In this document: positions 1 to 13,224 of the stretch, one piece after another | How positions within the stretch are numbered: the stretch's first letter is position 1 | Layout: each line of letters starts with the position of its first letter | NCBI GenBank assembly: GCA_013399115.1 | Contig: VXAA01001508.1 | Location: 1,047,849-1,111,848 of the forward strand | From: Anseranas semipalmata | Lineage: Eukaryota > Chordata > Aves > Anseriformes > Anseranatidae | Direction: 5' to 3' | DNA length: 64,000 nucleotides | Notes under the pieces: model-generated | The model's input: only the letters and a program-made list of their open reading frames with translations | The model's database searches: none | Told to the model about the DNA's origin: nothing | Made by a program: the position numbers and the translations under genes

Positions 1-2350
1 GAGTGAGGGAAGAGAAAAACAGGAAAATCAGGTGCATTGAAGTAGGATAGACTATGTCCAGGGATTTACTGTAGCCTTGCACAGTAAATGCAGTTTTAGG
101 ATGCAAGAGTTGTCTAGAATATATTATGACTTCTGTTGTTAACCCCTGTGCCTCAAGTTACTCCCAGAAACCTGGTGCTCCAGAGAGAGATTCTGAAAGC
201 TCAGAATTTCAGGGATTTAGCTCTATCCCAGCCATACTATTTGTCTTTTTCCTCTTTTCCCCAGACACAGCCCTCAAGGTTTGGCATCGGTTCCCAGCTG
301 CGGGAACCATTCTGGAGGTTCTTTATCACAGCAGGCTTCCCAGAGGCCAGCAATCTCCCACCAGCTGGTTAAGCTGGCTTTACGGCTGTGCTACATTGGA
401 AGAAGTGCATAAAGGAGTAATTAGGGGCCAAGAGAGGGCCCAGTGCAGTTCTAGCAGGACTGCCTGGAGAGGAGAAAACTGTTTTCAGAGTGTGGGGCTG
501 AATGCAAAGCATGAAGATGTACACTGAGGTCTGGTGATAGCGACGAACACATCTGAGAGCTGGCTGCAAACTCATCGAGGGCATGCTTTGACACCCAGGA
601 TGGTGCGTGTTGTAGAGGTGACCTCCAGCCGTACCTAAAGCCCGAATTCCAGGCTTTCTGCCTGAAAGGACAAGGACTCCTGTCTTCAGGACAGCTTTCA
701 GGTGCTCCTCATGAGGCAGCACAAACAGCCAGTGATGCTGTTTCCATGCTGTGGACAAGACAGAAGAGCTACTCCTCTGTTGTGAGGGCCTTATATCTCC
801 AAGCAATATAATATTTATCAAGATAGCACTCTGTCTAAGCATACAAGGTCTCCTATGCTCATCACCATGGTATCTGAGTGTCTCATTTATTATAGAAACA
901 AACAACTCACTTCAGAAACGAGTTAAGGTTGCTAAGTGACAACAATGTACTTACTTATCACATCATTTGCAAAACCCTCACACTTAAAAGCAAGGAAATG
1001 AATGATTAAGGACTCCTGAAACCCTATACTGCCCACATAATGAAAATATATTTTTAAGTTGAGTGCACAAAGAAGTGCACTTTTTATTTCGTCAAAACAA
1101 CCCTATGCTTAACCTGTGAATTATTTTCTTTTTTTTTCCCTCCTTTATTCGATATTTTTATTGTGTTGAAATTGGTGTACAAACATTTTCATTTAAGGAA
1201 TACTCATAAGTGGAAAATATGATTAGTTAGTTGAAGTAATTCCAAGTACCGCTACTATGGGGTAATACTGCATTTGTAATAGGCAAATATGTGCAAATTT
1301 TTATGGAAAAAAATAAATTTCCATGATACTGTTCTTTTGCTAATCAAAATTATTTTTGTATGTGTTCTAATTTTTTTAGAAAGGCTTTGTCTTCTGTTTA
1401 AATTCTGGAAATACTCATCTCTCTTGGGTCAGAGTTAAGATTATTGAGGTGTCTTACAACACATATTTCATTGTGTTTGTCAAAACAATTTAGGTAAAAT
1501 CCAAGTTAATCTAAAGTCAAAGAGAACTTTGACATTGTTTTCAGATGGGTCAGGATTTCACCCTTTTCATGTTTTATATAGGCAATAAAATATGTATGAT
1601 GTTTTTAATTATTAATCTCCTGGCTTTTAAGCACTTGGGTTTGGTACCTAATGCAATGGGGGCAAGTGGTGCTGAGGGAGTAGTGCTGTTACTTAATTGT
1701 AATTTGTTTGAGAAACAAAACTGCTGTTTGTTTCAGGTTTTCCAGGATCACTCAGATGTTTATTTTCTGCTTTTCTATCTTTTATTTTTGTGTGGATAAA
1801 TTAAGGTGCAGGGCTTTCTTCATTTGCACTCCTCCAGGGCTTTGTGGCATAGAAGGATGTGAATCTACATCACTGGAGGAACCTCCCATGTGCTGCGATA
1901 TCTCCACTGGGGACATGTCCAAGTCCAGACCCTCGGTGATGACAGTTCCCTGGGCTGCTCTCTGAGCTATGCAGTAGCCCGTATTTCCAAGAAGACAGGA
2001 CGTAAAAGAGAAGGCAGATTTTCCAACTCTCCCTCCCTTGTCCATGCCTTGCGGTACACACAAGGAGAGTTTCAAAAGGACTCGGTACTCATCGAGCTGT
2101 GCTCTCTTGAAAAATGCGGCCACTCGCATTGGGGCCTAAATGGGAGCTGGGTAATGTCGCTTCGGTTGCTGGAAGAATTAGTCAATGACAAAAGGGCAGT
2201 CACGGCAGCTCTTCTCCATTAGCTTCCTCTTTCCTTCAACAATATCAATTATGGAAGCTCTAGCCCAAGGTTCCAAATAATAGCTATTTTTCTACAGTGT
2301 TACTATTTTTGCACATAAAAATGCCTTTTGCATGAGCCACTGTCAAGGTC
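1..2350. other. No gene seen; AT-rich noncoding DNA
   Basis: Frames up to 178 aa occur on both strands without any recognised domain. The stretch from about 940 to 1640 is strongly AT-rich with stops in every frame. A small inverted repeat, GGTTCCC…GGGAACC with a 6-nt loop, lies at 289-308. Nothing else stands out. Confidence 0.7.
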
Positions 2351-2358
2351 TAATCTAA

Positions 2359-2426
2359 TCTATTTATCTGTATTTACAAGGCACTTATCTACTGTAGTAT
2401 CTAAGTGCTCCACATAGATAAATAGA
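2359..2426. repeat. Imperfect hairpin, likely MITE-like fossil
   Basis: Two nested inverted repeats share one axis near 2393-2396. The inner arms are GCACTTATCTAC (2381-2392) and GTATCTAAGTGC (2397-2408), pairing 10 of 12 bases. The outer arms are TCTATTTATCT (2359-2369) and AGATAAATAGA (2416-2426), a perfect 11-bp match. Folded single-stranded, the stretch would form a long AT-rich stem with an interior asymmetry. Such palindromic, GGCACTTA-containing pieces are familiar from old sauropsid DNA-transposon-derived repeats. Confidence 0.55.
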
Positions 2427-2479
2427 CAACACTGTCATCGAAATACAGCATTGTTTCAGTACTTTGCATCCCACTGAAA

Positions 2480-2645
2480 AATCTCATGGGCTAAAATCTT
2501 GCCTCTTGGATCCCATGGAGAACAGTAAGCATGACGAGGACCCTGGTCATGCGGGGATCAGCAAAAACACTATGGGCCAAAATCTGCTGGCAAAGTTCTT
2601 GTTGATATCAGTGGATTTGAAGCCAGCAGAAGATTTTAAGCTGTG
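2480..2645. repeat. Decayed sauropsid interspersed repeat (MITE-like)
   Basis: The phrases GGGCCAAAATCTGCTGGCAA, TTGATATCAGTGGATTTGAA and the flanking GGGCTAAAATCTTGCC resemble the old sauropsid palindromic repeat with GGCCAAATTCTG ends and a central TTGACTTCAGTGGAGTT. The 118-aa frame 2464-2820 overlapping it shows no domain and is not called. Confidence 0.38.
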
Positions 2646-4157
2646 TATTGACCTGGGCTGGTACAGCAGAGGTTTGCGCTCAGCACCACTGTTTACAACA
2701 CCTGCATTAAGGTATGGCCTGGCCTCTCCTTGCTATCACCTTCTCAGCATAAATAGTGTCCCCAGCTCCCCCATACTGTCCCCTCTGGGTGCATGCAGTT
2801 GCAGGACAGATATTTCTTGAGAGAGGTCCTGGGCTCCCTCCTGCAAGGGTTTGCTACAGTGGGGAAAGAAGTCCCAACCGCTTATCTGCCCTACAGCTGC
2901 CCTACAGCTGCGTGGTGCTCACAGCGCAAACCTGAGATGGATCTGGTCTAGTCAAATGATACCTTCGCTGGAAGAGAAAGCACCTTCTCAGGTCAGTATT
3001 CCTTGAGGAAGCCACGAACTTTTCTTTGCATCTTGGACAGGGAGACAGAAAAGGGAGATGAGGGAGATGGCAAAAGATCCCCATTGCTCTGCTCGGGGAG
3101 CGCACAAACAGCAGGCTCTGAGCCGCTGCCTCTTGAAGAGGTTCTCCAGGGCTCTGCATGGTGCGCTTCCCCGCTCTGCTTAGCCCTGCTGTAATTCAAC
3201 AGACTCAGTATCCAAACAAACAGGGATTTAGCTAAATCATAAATAAAGCCAGCACCCGCAAACTCCCCTTTCTCCTTCCAAAGGATTTGCCTAGTTTGTA
3301 TTTTTAGGATTAGATCTGCCTCTGTTGAGTAGTTATGGAATAAACCGGAGAGCGACTTGTCGCATTGGTCGGCATCTCCTCCTTGTCCTATGCACTCCTC
3401 TACCACAGCCAGCATTTTCAAGCCAGACTGTGTGATATGGTCAGACAAGAGAGAGAGAAGAGAAAAGTGGAGAGAAAATATCAGCCCTTAACACAGCAGT
3501 GGATAGATATATTGTTAACACTAAACCAGAATAAATTTCTAGTTCTCCCTCTCCTTCATTCTTAATTTCCCTAAATGAGACACTTTCTGTGATGAATGCT
3601 CCCCAGGCAATATAAAACCAGATTTTCCTCTGATTTTGGCTGGCTGGGTCAGGCCAAAACTGCCTGAGTAAGCCCATACATCACAGGGCAGGCAGAGGTG
3701 ACGGAGGAGCTGGACAGCACAGCGGGAAAATGAAATCCTGCATACAGAAAAGAGAAAACGAATGGATTTTGGTAGGGGAGAGATAAGGATGATTCCACTG
3801 CCAAATTTCTCATGAGAGGTGGTGTTGTGTGGGAGACAGGAAGAACTGCTTAGCAAGGGGTGGAGGAAAAAGAGGTTATTAAAAACAAATGCTCATACTG
3901 GAAATGCAGGTACCCAGACCCAGCTAGAAGCGGAGGGAGGCTTCTCAGCTGCGAGAGAAGGCCCCGTTCAGAACTGCTGTCGCTACCATCTCCTAATTGG
4001 AAATAACTGGGATTGTCTCAAACCACAAAGCCCCGAATTAGCCGCGGCAGCCCCCACCAGGAAGCATCCATTGCCATCTCCAATGGCAACAGTTTGGCCC
4101 CCACCACATCCAGCTGCCTGCAGCCAACAGCAAGCAGTGCCCGCTCCACCCCGAGCA

Positions 4158-4173
4158 TCCCGCAGCTGCGGGA
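4158..4173. other. 16-bp perfect palindrome with CAGCTG E-box
   Basis: TCCCGCAGCTGCGGGA is self-complementary over all 16 bases. The centre is the CAGCTG E-box. It lies in the GC-rich block 3980-4380. Confidence 0.95.
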
Positions 4174-4555
4174 AGGGACGCCCAGGGCGAGGGCTGTGGG
4201 TGGCCTTGAGAGATGGGGTCACCCTGGGGTGCCAGGGACGGCCCCACGGGTGGGGGCAGCCAGGGGATGCAGGGGACAGTGGGAGGCTGGGGTTTGCCGA
4301 GGCAGCCCTGCTCCTGAGCATCGCGCTACGGCGGCTGCTCCGCTGTCACACGCCGTGGAGGGCCCTGGGAAAACTTGTTGGAATTAGCGCTTTCTGCTGC
4401 TTATGTTAACGGCTCCTCTGTGCTGCTCGTGTGCTTGTGTATAATTAAGATGGGATTTATTTATTTGTTTTTGTTTTTGCATTACGAGGGAGAGTGGGGG
4501 GAATTGTGGCAATAGTAAAGAAAGATTGTAAGATGATTTGAGCCATTTTGAGTGG

Positions 4556-4572
4556 GTTTGTTTGTTTGTTTT
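4556..4572 (+). repeat. (TTTG)n short repeat
   Basis: Four TTTG-type units followed by GGGG. Confidence 0.85.
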
Positions 4573-5837
4573 GGGGTGGCACCAGGACCAAACAACTGAA
4601 CAAGGCAATTGAAAATACTTGGAGCAGGAAGGGTAAATCCCCACAGAGCCTTGGAGGGTGACACCCAGTGAGATGTTTGCTTGTGGAAGGACAAGCTTTC
4701 CAACAGAGCTGGGGTCCAGGACACTCAGTTGATACGGTTTTTCTGATTCCTCACAACATCTCTCTGCATGCTGAACGTGCTCCACACCACCACTGATATA
4801 CCGCTTCCCTTCGTGCCAGTTTGTGCCACTCAAATGGCCAATCCCAGACGGAGAGCTGGTGGCCAGATGGGCTTCCCCAGCCCCTGAGAGTCCTCAGCTG
4901 CTGCCAAGAGGGCAGAGACAGCCGGACAACCAGGGGTGGGATGGAGAGGCAGCCCGTCGGGAACAAGCGCGACACCGTGTGCCTTCGGTACACCTGTGCT
5001 TGGTGAGCAGGCAGTGGATGGATGCTGCTATGAAAACCACAGACCCACAGACATCACTCTGTATGGAAAAGTGTGAAAAGCCTATCAAATTCACTGATTG
5101 CTGCAAAATATCTTAGGCTATGTGCAGTGCTATGCACTGTCTTTCCTTCTGCATGTTCCAGGCTTCCTTCTTTCCATCCACCAAAGTACTGAAACCCTAA
5201 AACTGGCGATTGCAGACAGTGTGTGAAGTAATTTTTATTGCTGAAAAGAGATACAGAGTTAACAGATGCTTTTAAAGCACATTCATCCCAACCTAGGTGC
5301 CTTGGAGCCATTTTCGTTCTAGTATTGCACTTAGAGGTTTTTTCATCCTGGAACTTGGGAGACTAAAGAGACTACAGGGAAGTCTGATGCATCTTGATTA
5401 CAAATTGGACCAAATTGTCTGGGTACTCTGCGCCTGGGGCAAGTGCTGCAATGAAGCTGGGAAACACTGGGAAAAACCACTTCTCTGTGAGATGCGCACG
5501 ATGCTGGGCTGTGAGATGGAGCGAAGGGAGCCTTTTCCTCTAGAAATCATCCTTTGCTGACATTTCTTAATTAATAACTCGTTGAGTTATTCTAGTTTTC
5601 CTAGGGAAGTTTTGCTAGCACTCATTTTGCTTCCTACCTTAGACCTTAACTAGGCAAGCAGGTTCCTGTATTTGCCTGCCTACTTCATCGCGCGAAGCTG
5701 AGCACTTAGCGAACGCCAGCTGGTTTCCAAGCCTCTTAGGGACAGCAGCTTGCTCCTCTCTCAGCTTCAGACGAGGGGAGGGAGGGAGCACCTTTGCTTT
5801 CCTCACTGGTACTGTATCAGCACCCTTACGCCTCTCA

Positions 5838-5985
5838 AGATCAGGGCTGCTTTGTGCTTAGCACTGTGGACCTGTGACCTAAGAAACGGTCCCTGCCCTA
5901 AAATGCTTAGTCTCAGCAGGGAGAAGGCACGATGGGAAATGAAAGAGCAGCAGAGGAAGGGTTTACCTGAAGTCACCGAGGCTGC
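5838..5985. repeat. Ancient amniote composite repeat, copy 1
   Basis: The order of blocks is ATCAGGGCTGCTTTGTGCTT, AGCACTGTGG, ACGGTCCCTGCCCTAAAATG, GAAGGCACGATGGGAAATGA and a degraded TTTACCTGAAGTCACCGAGG. It follows the old repeat whose consensus, from memory, runs TTGTGCTAGGCACTGT, GACAGTCCCTGCCCC, AAAGAGCTTACAATCT and ends in a MIR-like TTAAGTGACTTGCCCAAGGTCAC. A better copy is at 35107-35300 and a worse one at 17440-17520. Confidence 0.5.
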
Positions 5986-8264
5986 CATCACAAGGGGGCT
6001 GAAAATAAGTCTCCTGAGGCATGGGCTGATTTTTAAGCTCCCAGCGGTCTCTGCACTGTTTTTTGGGCTGTTAAGGTCTGTTCCTATCAATGCACCAGGG
6101 GCTTCCCCTGTCTGAAAGTGGTACTGGCTGCAAAAGGGTGGGAGAAAGGAAGAGCATCTGCAAATCATTTAATGTGTTTATGTATACATATATACGAACC
6201 TCATTTTTTCCACTGAGATATAGACATTTTCAAAATGTTCTCATCAGCTCCCCAAGTAAATATCAAACAAATTGCTAAATTTCGGTTCTTAGGGGAGAAA
6301 ATTCGTGACTAGCCCAGATGTGCTCCCCCCACCCTCCCAGGGCACCTCTGGGAGAAAGCTGCTGTGGGTTGTGTTCCAGATCAGTGAACGGGCACGCTGA
6401 GGGGGTTTGGGGCTAATTTTTGAGAGCGGAGGGGAAACAGGTTATAGCTCTGTACCTGAGCCCTCTCTCCACCTCTCCAGTCTCAACTTGGCAGCATGAG
6501 GTTGTGTATTCATGCTCACGAGAATTAAGTGCAAAGCAGCATAAGTCCAGCTAGAACAGCTCTTGAGAGAACTTTTCTTTTTCTGCCTGCAGTAGAATTC
6601 AGATCAATTTACGTCTTTCCTTTCACTTAGGTTATCTACATTCCTTTTTTTTTCTTTCCCTAAATCCTAATCTAGTCTTCGGTTCATGAAGTGCAGGGCA
6701 CCGCTTTCTATTCTCAGCCTCTGTTCTACAGATGACACTGATTCCATCTATAAATTAGTTCATTTACAGAACATCAAGCACAAAACAAATAGCATGATTG
6801 TGTCTTTACCTGGCCATAATCCCGGATCAGTATCATTTCGTTCTTATGTCTGAATCAGCAGTGATGATCTGTGCTACCATTTAAAGTGCTAACGGTCCTC
6901 CTGTTATGTATAAGATGGGACCCTGATGTGGGATTGGGGCATCTGCCTGCCTGTATGTGCGATGTTAGCCATACGTCAGCGGCCTGCCCAGTAGTGTCTG
7001 GTACATTACGGACATTGTGAAGCCATCCTGTGGCCTGAAAGTCCACATAGTCTGCAAGCTGAGCTTTTCAGTCCTTGGTAATAAAAGCTTAAGAGGGAAA
7101 GATGCTTAGGAAAAGCCTGGAACAGAGCTTGATAACTATAGCTGGGTATAATGTTACAGGTCAATTTTTTTGTTCAGTGAAAAAGTAATTTCAGAGCGCA
7201 TAAAGCTTTTCACAAATTTGTTTTGACTCCCTCAAATGGCTAATCTGAAAACAAGAGCAAATAAGAAAGATAATATCCCACTTTGGCATTTTAGAAATGA
7301 AGACTCTTTTCAAAAGAAAACAGTGTTTTCTGTTATCCAAATTGTATTTGTCTTCAGCCCAAAGATTCCCAAAGATGAAAAGAATTTTTATGTTTAATGG
7401 AAAACAAAACTTTCAGTTCAGCCTAAGAGAAATTCTACTTCCCTTTTATTTTCACAAGAAAAGGCAAAAGGGAAAAATTGCATAATCCATATTGGTTTGG
7501 GTAAATTCTAACATTTGTTTTACCCCATTGCTCTGCCCAGGGAAGCAGGTAGAAAATATCTGTAGCTTTGCAAAGGCATTGTGCGTAAATGTCCTACTGC
7601 AACAAATGATACTGAGTTTTGAGGCAGGAAGCTCCAATTTTTTCTGCTTTATCCCTGCACAAGCACACTGAAAATAAGCTTTATAAATCAATCAGATGCC
7701 AAGGACAAAATTGTTCACCGAGATACACATGCTTCATCCTTAGGGACAAGGACTCAGTGTTTGTGATTCTGGCTGGGTGGGACTCGTACCCAGAAGGGAT
7801 GTGGCACAGAAATCACTTTCCATTTGTTAAGACACTTACTTAACTACAGTCGACAGGAGTGTGAGGACAGAGCTAGAGGCCTTGAGCCACTTGTTAGTCA
7901 AAGACGACTCCAAAATGCTTCAGTGTTACGAGCAATGGCCGCAGCAGCAGAGAATTGGCAAGTCCTGGTGGGAGCGCAGCAGCCCAGGCAAGTCCCTCCC
8001 AGGATGTCTGCTCTCCAGATGCTTTCCGAGGAGGAAGATTGCCAAGTGGGACGACATATTTCTGTGCAGGTGAAATATTTGCTTCCTCCCCCTGTCTGGT
8101 CTTGTTCTGTATCAAAATGAAGTGTACCACGAGAAGAAGGAGTTTGCTTTTAAGGAGGTTCCCTGATCAGTTATGCAAAATTATAAGCGATATCAACTTG
8201 CTTGCATTCGTTTGCATTATCTAACAATTTCCCTTTGCTACGAATCAAACAGTAAGGTCTCCCT

Positions 8265-8313
8265 TAACAACAACAACAATATTAATAATATTAATAACAA
8301 TAAACAACAATAG
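8265..8313 (+). repeat. AAC/AAT-rich imperfect trinucleotide repeat
   Basis: Four AAC units grade into AAT, ATTAATA and AAC again. The minus-strand frame across it gives a Leu-Leu-Ile run, which is not a signal peptide or membrane segment of any gene I can define. Confidence 0.9.
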
Positions 8314-11300
8314 GAATGTTCTTCATCACAACTTGCCACCAGCACCTCCCTGCTAATTTTAAGAAGTGCCAGAGCAGGAAGAGATAATGTGACACTGACA
8401 TACGTACAGTGTCCTGTGCTGAGGACACAGGAACAACACAAGATTTTTTTCTTCTTATAAAAAGCCTCTTAAGCTAATGTACCTGTCCAAAAATTCCTGC
8501 AAAGCATCCGACATCCTCAGCACAACTTCCTGCAACATTCCCCACCTGCTTGTAGTCACAGATGGGCTCCATCTGCCAGTAGAAAATCTGAGACTCCATA
8601 CCAGGGGAGCAAACTGGTGAAAAGATAAAGAACAGCCAGGAAGAAGCTGACCTGCAAATCCATGCTGAGCCTTGCTGTGAACCCAAGCATGTCATTTGGT
8701 TTTCTTGTGTCTACTGACCCACTTGGAAATAGGTGAGCCTGTGGGAAATTGCAGTAGTTGCCTTGAAGCAGAGACCTCCTGAGCAGCAATAAGTACACAG
8801 CTGGGATGGAGTCCAACATTGAGCTATGATGGGCTGCAGGAAACTCTGACAGCATCACTGCTGCACAATGGACATACCAGTGCAATGCAGGGGAGCAAAG
8901 GCACCTTGGTTTCATCTCCACCACCCCTGCTGAAGGCAGTCCTCAGGATGCTCTCAAGGCATTCTGGCACTGCAGGTGGCAAGCCCAGAAGCATGCCCAA
9001 GGGGTTAGTGTGCTGCCAGAAACACCCAGGCAGATCATCTGCCAGGATGCAGAGCGCTGTGGTAAGGCTCCTTTGGTGCAGCACAGAAACAGCCTGGCTT
9101 CTATATGCTGTCCTTACTCGTGTGAATTTCTCCTGTGCTCCTGGATTTCCTCAGAACACCCCCTTGCAGCACACAGTCCTCAAGCTATGGTATGTAGCAA
9201 AGCCTTCTATTTAACCTGGCCCCGCTTCCTTCACATCCTAAACTTACACCAAATTTGCCCATGAAGAAGTGAACAAGAGGGTGCCTTCGATGTGTGCCCA
9301 GAGGGGGGTGAAAGGGAAACCTCAGCCACCCAGCATCCTAGCAGAGTTCCTCAGCTGGAGTGCTTCGCGGGTCGGACCGTGGCGGCACACGTTTGACAGT
9401 CTCCTGGCTTGCTATCCCCTGCTTTGCCTGGTCCCCCCTCTGCTTCGGGCTCAGGAATACCCCCCACTTCAGTGCTACCCTAGAAACTGGTCTCCTGGAT
9501 ATTCAGAGATGCTTTTAGGATTCCCCTTCTTGAAAAGGTTCTCACGTTGAAGGCAGAGATGTGAGAAGGAACACAAAGGGCTCTGACTCTATTCAGCCGT
9601 TATCCACCCTGATTAATTTTACAGCTAATGACTCTCCAGACATGGTGATGTATGGGGCTCTGTCGGTGACAAAAAAAATTGAACTTTTACTAATTAAGTA
9701 GAACATCTTCATAGGGTGAAAGGTTTTGCTAACGAAAGTAACTCACAAAGAATTATGTTGGCTAGAGACCGCTGCCGAGATCAGACAGAGTAAGGAGAGA
9801 GAGAGAGGTATAAAATATTCACTGCAGCTACCGGTCCAAGATTTCACTCCCAGCTTGTCTCTGCACAGAATCTTCTCACTGCCACATTTCCTGGGCTGCA
9901 GCCCACCTCTGTCTCAGAAGAACAAGGCTGCCACTCTATGCACGCACCCCTGTCTGCATGATGAACGCTGTTTAATGAAGCAGCCTTGGCCCAGCACCAG
10001 GAATGTGTGTTATTTGTTGCAATGGCCGTGTGAGGACACACAGGATGGTCTGAGGTCCATAGGAAAGTTTTCTGGCTTCTCTTCCTACGGGTGCCACTAA
10101 GATCTGATACTGGGTGCACTGTACTACTCTCCTGTGCAAGAGAACAACCTCAGATGTAGATCAAGATGAGTGAGAACATGGCCTCCATGAACGTGCCACA
10201 TAAGGGACTTAATGTTCTAATGAACAAGAATAATCCATCTTGATACTAAGAATTACACAGAGAGAAGCAGCAGGAGCAGTGCCCTGGGGTGGGATGAGAG
10301 ATGGAAGAGGCGGTGGAGCTGCACAGGTCTACCACCACCCCACCATATATTGAGAGTGGAGAGTCACCACCACGGCCTGCACCGGTGGGAGGGCAACAGG
10401 CCCCTTACGGCTGTCTCCGCGTGCCCGTAGCAGTGTGGGGACCCTTGTCCCTGGGGAGCGGGCAAGCTGAGCCATGAGCTGTGCTTGCTCCACTGAGCCT
10501 CTGGCTAACGGCTGGCTCGGAACCGCCAGAGCCCTGCTGCGGCCTTCACGGGGCTCCTGAGCAAAGCAACGCGGCCCGGCCCGGTCACGGAGGAGGAAAG
10601 CTCAGCTGCACTTTTATACAGAGGATTGGCAAAGGGTAGAACATGAGGCTGGCCGGGGCTTTCTTCCCCAGTAAGCTCTGGAAAGGAGCGCTTGAAATGA
10701 GTCAGCGCTGAAATCACAGGGCAATGGTGACTGCAACCCGACGGAGATGTGCCTCTGTGTGCAGCTTCACCCCATTTCTGCCCCCTGCCTTCTCCCTTCC
10801 AGCCCACTTCCCACTTGCTGCAATGCTCATTACTTTAGTAATTCTATTGTCTCCCTTTCATGGAGAGATTTGTGGTGCTTTAACCAAGAAACCTACATTA
10901 AAATATTGAAATAGGTCATTAAATATTTATTTTCTTCAGCTACTTGTAAAGACAGAGGGAAATTGGGAAAAAAACTGTCAGAAAGGAGCATAATATTCAC
11001 ATTTTTTGAAGAGACTGTTTATGGTTATGTTGCCTGAGGGACCTGCAAAGATGGAATCACACAGGCCGTGGCGTTAACTTTTCCTCCTTGCACTCTGTCT
11101 CCCTCTCCAGTGGCCTTTTTCTATTCTAGGATTCAGCTTGTTGTGCTCAATTCTCCCCTCTCCTCCTCCAGTACAAATCAAGGTTAGCTCTATTCAGGTC
11201 AGTCAGCGAGGCAGCCAAAGACACAGATTCTCAGCAGGATGGAAATATGGGGATGGACTCCTACCCGTGTGCCCCTGACCAGGGCCCCGTCACAGCCCCT

Positions 11301-11775
11301 GTGTGTGCCGATGGAAGCCAAACGCAGCTCCACCAGCGGCACATAAGCTCAGTGTGACGCCTGTGTTGAGCCCAAGGCCTACACTTCCAGCTTCTGCACA
11401 GGCTGCTCATTCCTTTTCCATCTGCACATGAAGGAAAAAATGGAGCTGGGGAAAGATGGCAGAAATAACCTTCATGGGCAGCAGGCGGCTTTGTGACTAG
11501 GCAAATATTCCAGGTTTTCACCACGAGACAACACTTACTATGCTAGGAGGAAACAACCAAGGGATCTCTGATAATGCCTGGGAGCACAGGCTGGTATGGC
11601 CTCAGCTGGGAGCATCTTCATTACTTCGTCCCTTGCCATGGCTTAAGGATTTTCCCTGGAATTATCAACTCTTATATCCAGAATAATAATTTTAATCCTG
11701 CACAGACCTCCTGCCCAACAAGGCTGAGAACTGCAGTCAAATTACTTCTCTTTAGCCCAATAATTCATCCTTGAG

Positions 11776-11789
11776 CATCATGCATGATG
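11776..11789. other. 14-bp perfect palindrome
   Basis: CATCATGCATGATG is self-complementary, with ATGCAT at its centre. The flanking bases do not extend the pairing. Confidence 0.95.
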
Positions 11790-13224
11790 GCACCGGGCAT
11801 GCAACTGAGACAGAATCAATGTGCCTTGAGCCCTGGCCACTGAACAATTAAATTTCAACCTTCAAGGGGATATGGTCTCCAGTTCTAAGAAAACTAAGAA
11901 CATTTTCCTGTGTTTCTCCACTTCCCTCATAAACACGCTCCCTCTCTCCAGTGTCAAGCACTCCATTCCTAGGGTGCTTAACAATTTATTTACAGCAGCC
12001 CGCTTTGCTCTGTGCTGCCACACACACACATTCCTGGACATGCTGGATTATTGTCACCTGACTTTCCAGGCTTTTCATTTTCATCTGCAGGTGATGGATA
12101 GCAGAAAGGGAGCCAAATGATTATGGCAACAAAACTAAAATAGCCCAACCATTTGTGAAGCAGCTGGTCAGCACAAGCAGCAAACCGGAATCCACTGGAG
12201 CTTGTTCTGCATGGATTCCCTGGGCAGCCTGGCTCGTGGGTTACAGTGCTGGCGAGCAGGAGCCCCTGCTTGGTTCACCTGTCTCAACAAACCCATGCAT
12301 GAAGGCCAGGGGAAGTTTCTGGGCGGAGAGCTGGAGCACAAAGCAGCAGCACTGATATCAGGCACGTTGCGTTCAGCACCCCGAGATCCAGGATGAGAAA
12401 AGCTGCTCGCAGAGGCCTATTCAGAGAAAGGGAGGACACACACCATTTAGGATGCTATTTACTGCAGAGACTGTTGCAGATTCTGCCTGCAATCTTTTTT
12501 CTGCATTATCCAGCAAAATTGCATCCCTCCTTTTGATAACGTATCAAATAGTGCTCATGTATGTATGCATCAGGTAAGAAACTGAAAGAGAAGGAAAAAG
12601 CTGCAGGGGACTTAAAAGGATCTGGGGAAGCCCAGCCCAGAGCAGGATGCTATGTAAGCGTGCGGACAGCCTGTAGGGCAAGCACCACAGTGCAGTGTGG
12701 ATGTGGGGAAAGCACTCCAGAAAACACGTACAGCACAGATAGGAATATTTGGATTTTCCACACCATTACACCAAGTGCCCTTCCCCTTCTTCATCACTCC
12801 CTAAAAGTGCTTAAAATACATAATTTGCCTTTAGAAAAGCAGTCATCATCTCCTAGTAATTTTGTTCATTGAATCTCCACTCCTTTTTGACTATATTTCT
12901 GGTGTGCAGAAATTAAATATTTCACCACCAAGCCCTTGGTTGCAAAAGAAGATTTTTTTTTTTCTTTCTTTCTTCTTTGGGACATTTTCTTAGTGTTCAG
13001 TTTTTTGACAGAACACACGAGCACAGAAACTACAGGACAAAGTTGGCAGTCCCTACATTTTATAATAATAATCAAATGGATTGTTTTGAGCTGCTCTGCG
13101 CTTTGCTGGGTTTCAGGTGCTTTTTCCCTTGTCTGTCTGGGAAATGGGAGAAACTCTGCCAGGTGTTGGCCCAGGTACGTGGGAATAGAAAAAGGAAGGT
13201 TTCTTTGAGACACAAATAAGATCC

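Larger units (their letters stand above)
2650..5830. other. No gene seen; mixed noncoding DNA
   Basis: An 11-bp tandem (CTGCCCTACAG twice) lies near 2887-2908. The GC-rich part 3980-4380 carries overlapping frames of 196, 124, 112 and 69 aa on both strands, which is what low stop density in GC-rich DNA produces. No splice-bounded exon with recognisable protein similarity was seen. Confidence 0.65.
5990..13220. other. No gene seen; mixed noncoding DNA
   Basis: Frames of 60-131 aa on both strands lack recognised domains. The GC-rich patch 10300-10620 has GCGGCCCGGCCCGG but too few CpG for an island. A strong donor-like CAGGTAAGAA occurs at about 12571 and a REST half-site TTCAGCACC near 12371 with no second half; neither is supported by context. 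Confidence 0.6.

Noticed and set aside
12365..12392. REST/NRSF binding site
   Set aside because: Only the left half TTCAGCACC matches; the right half is absent.
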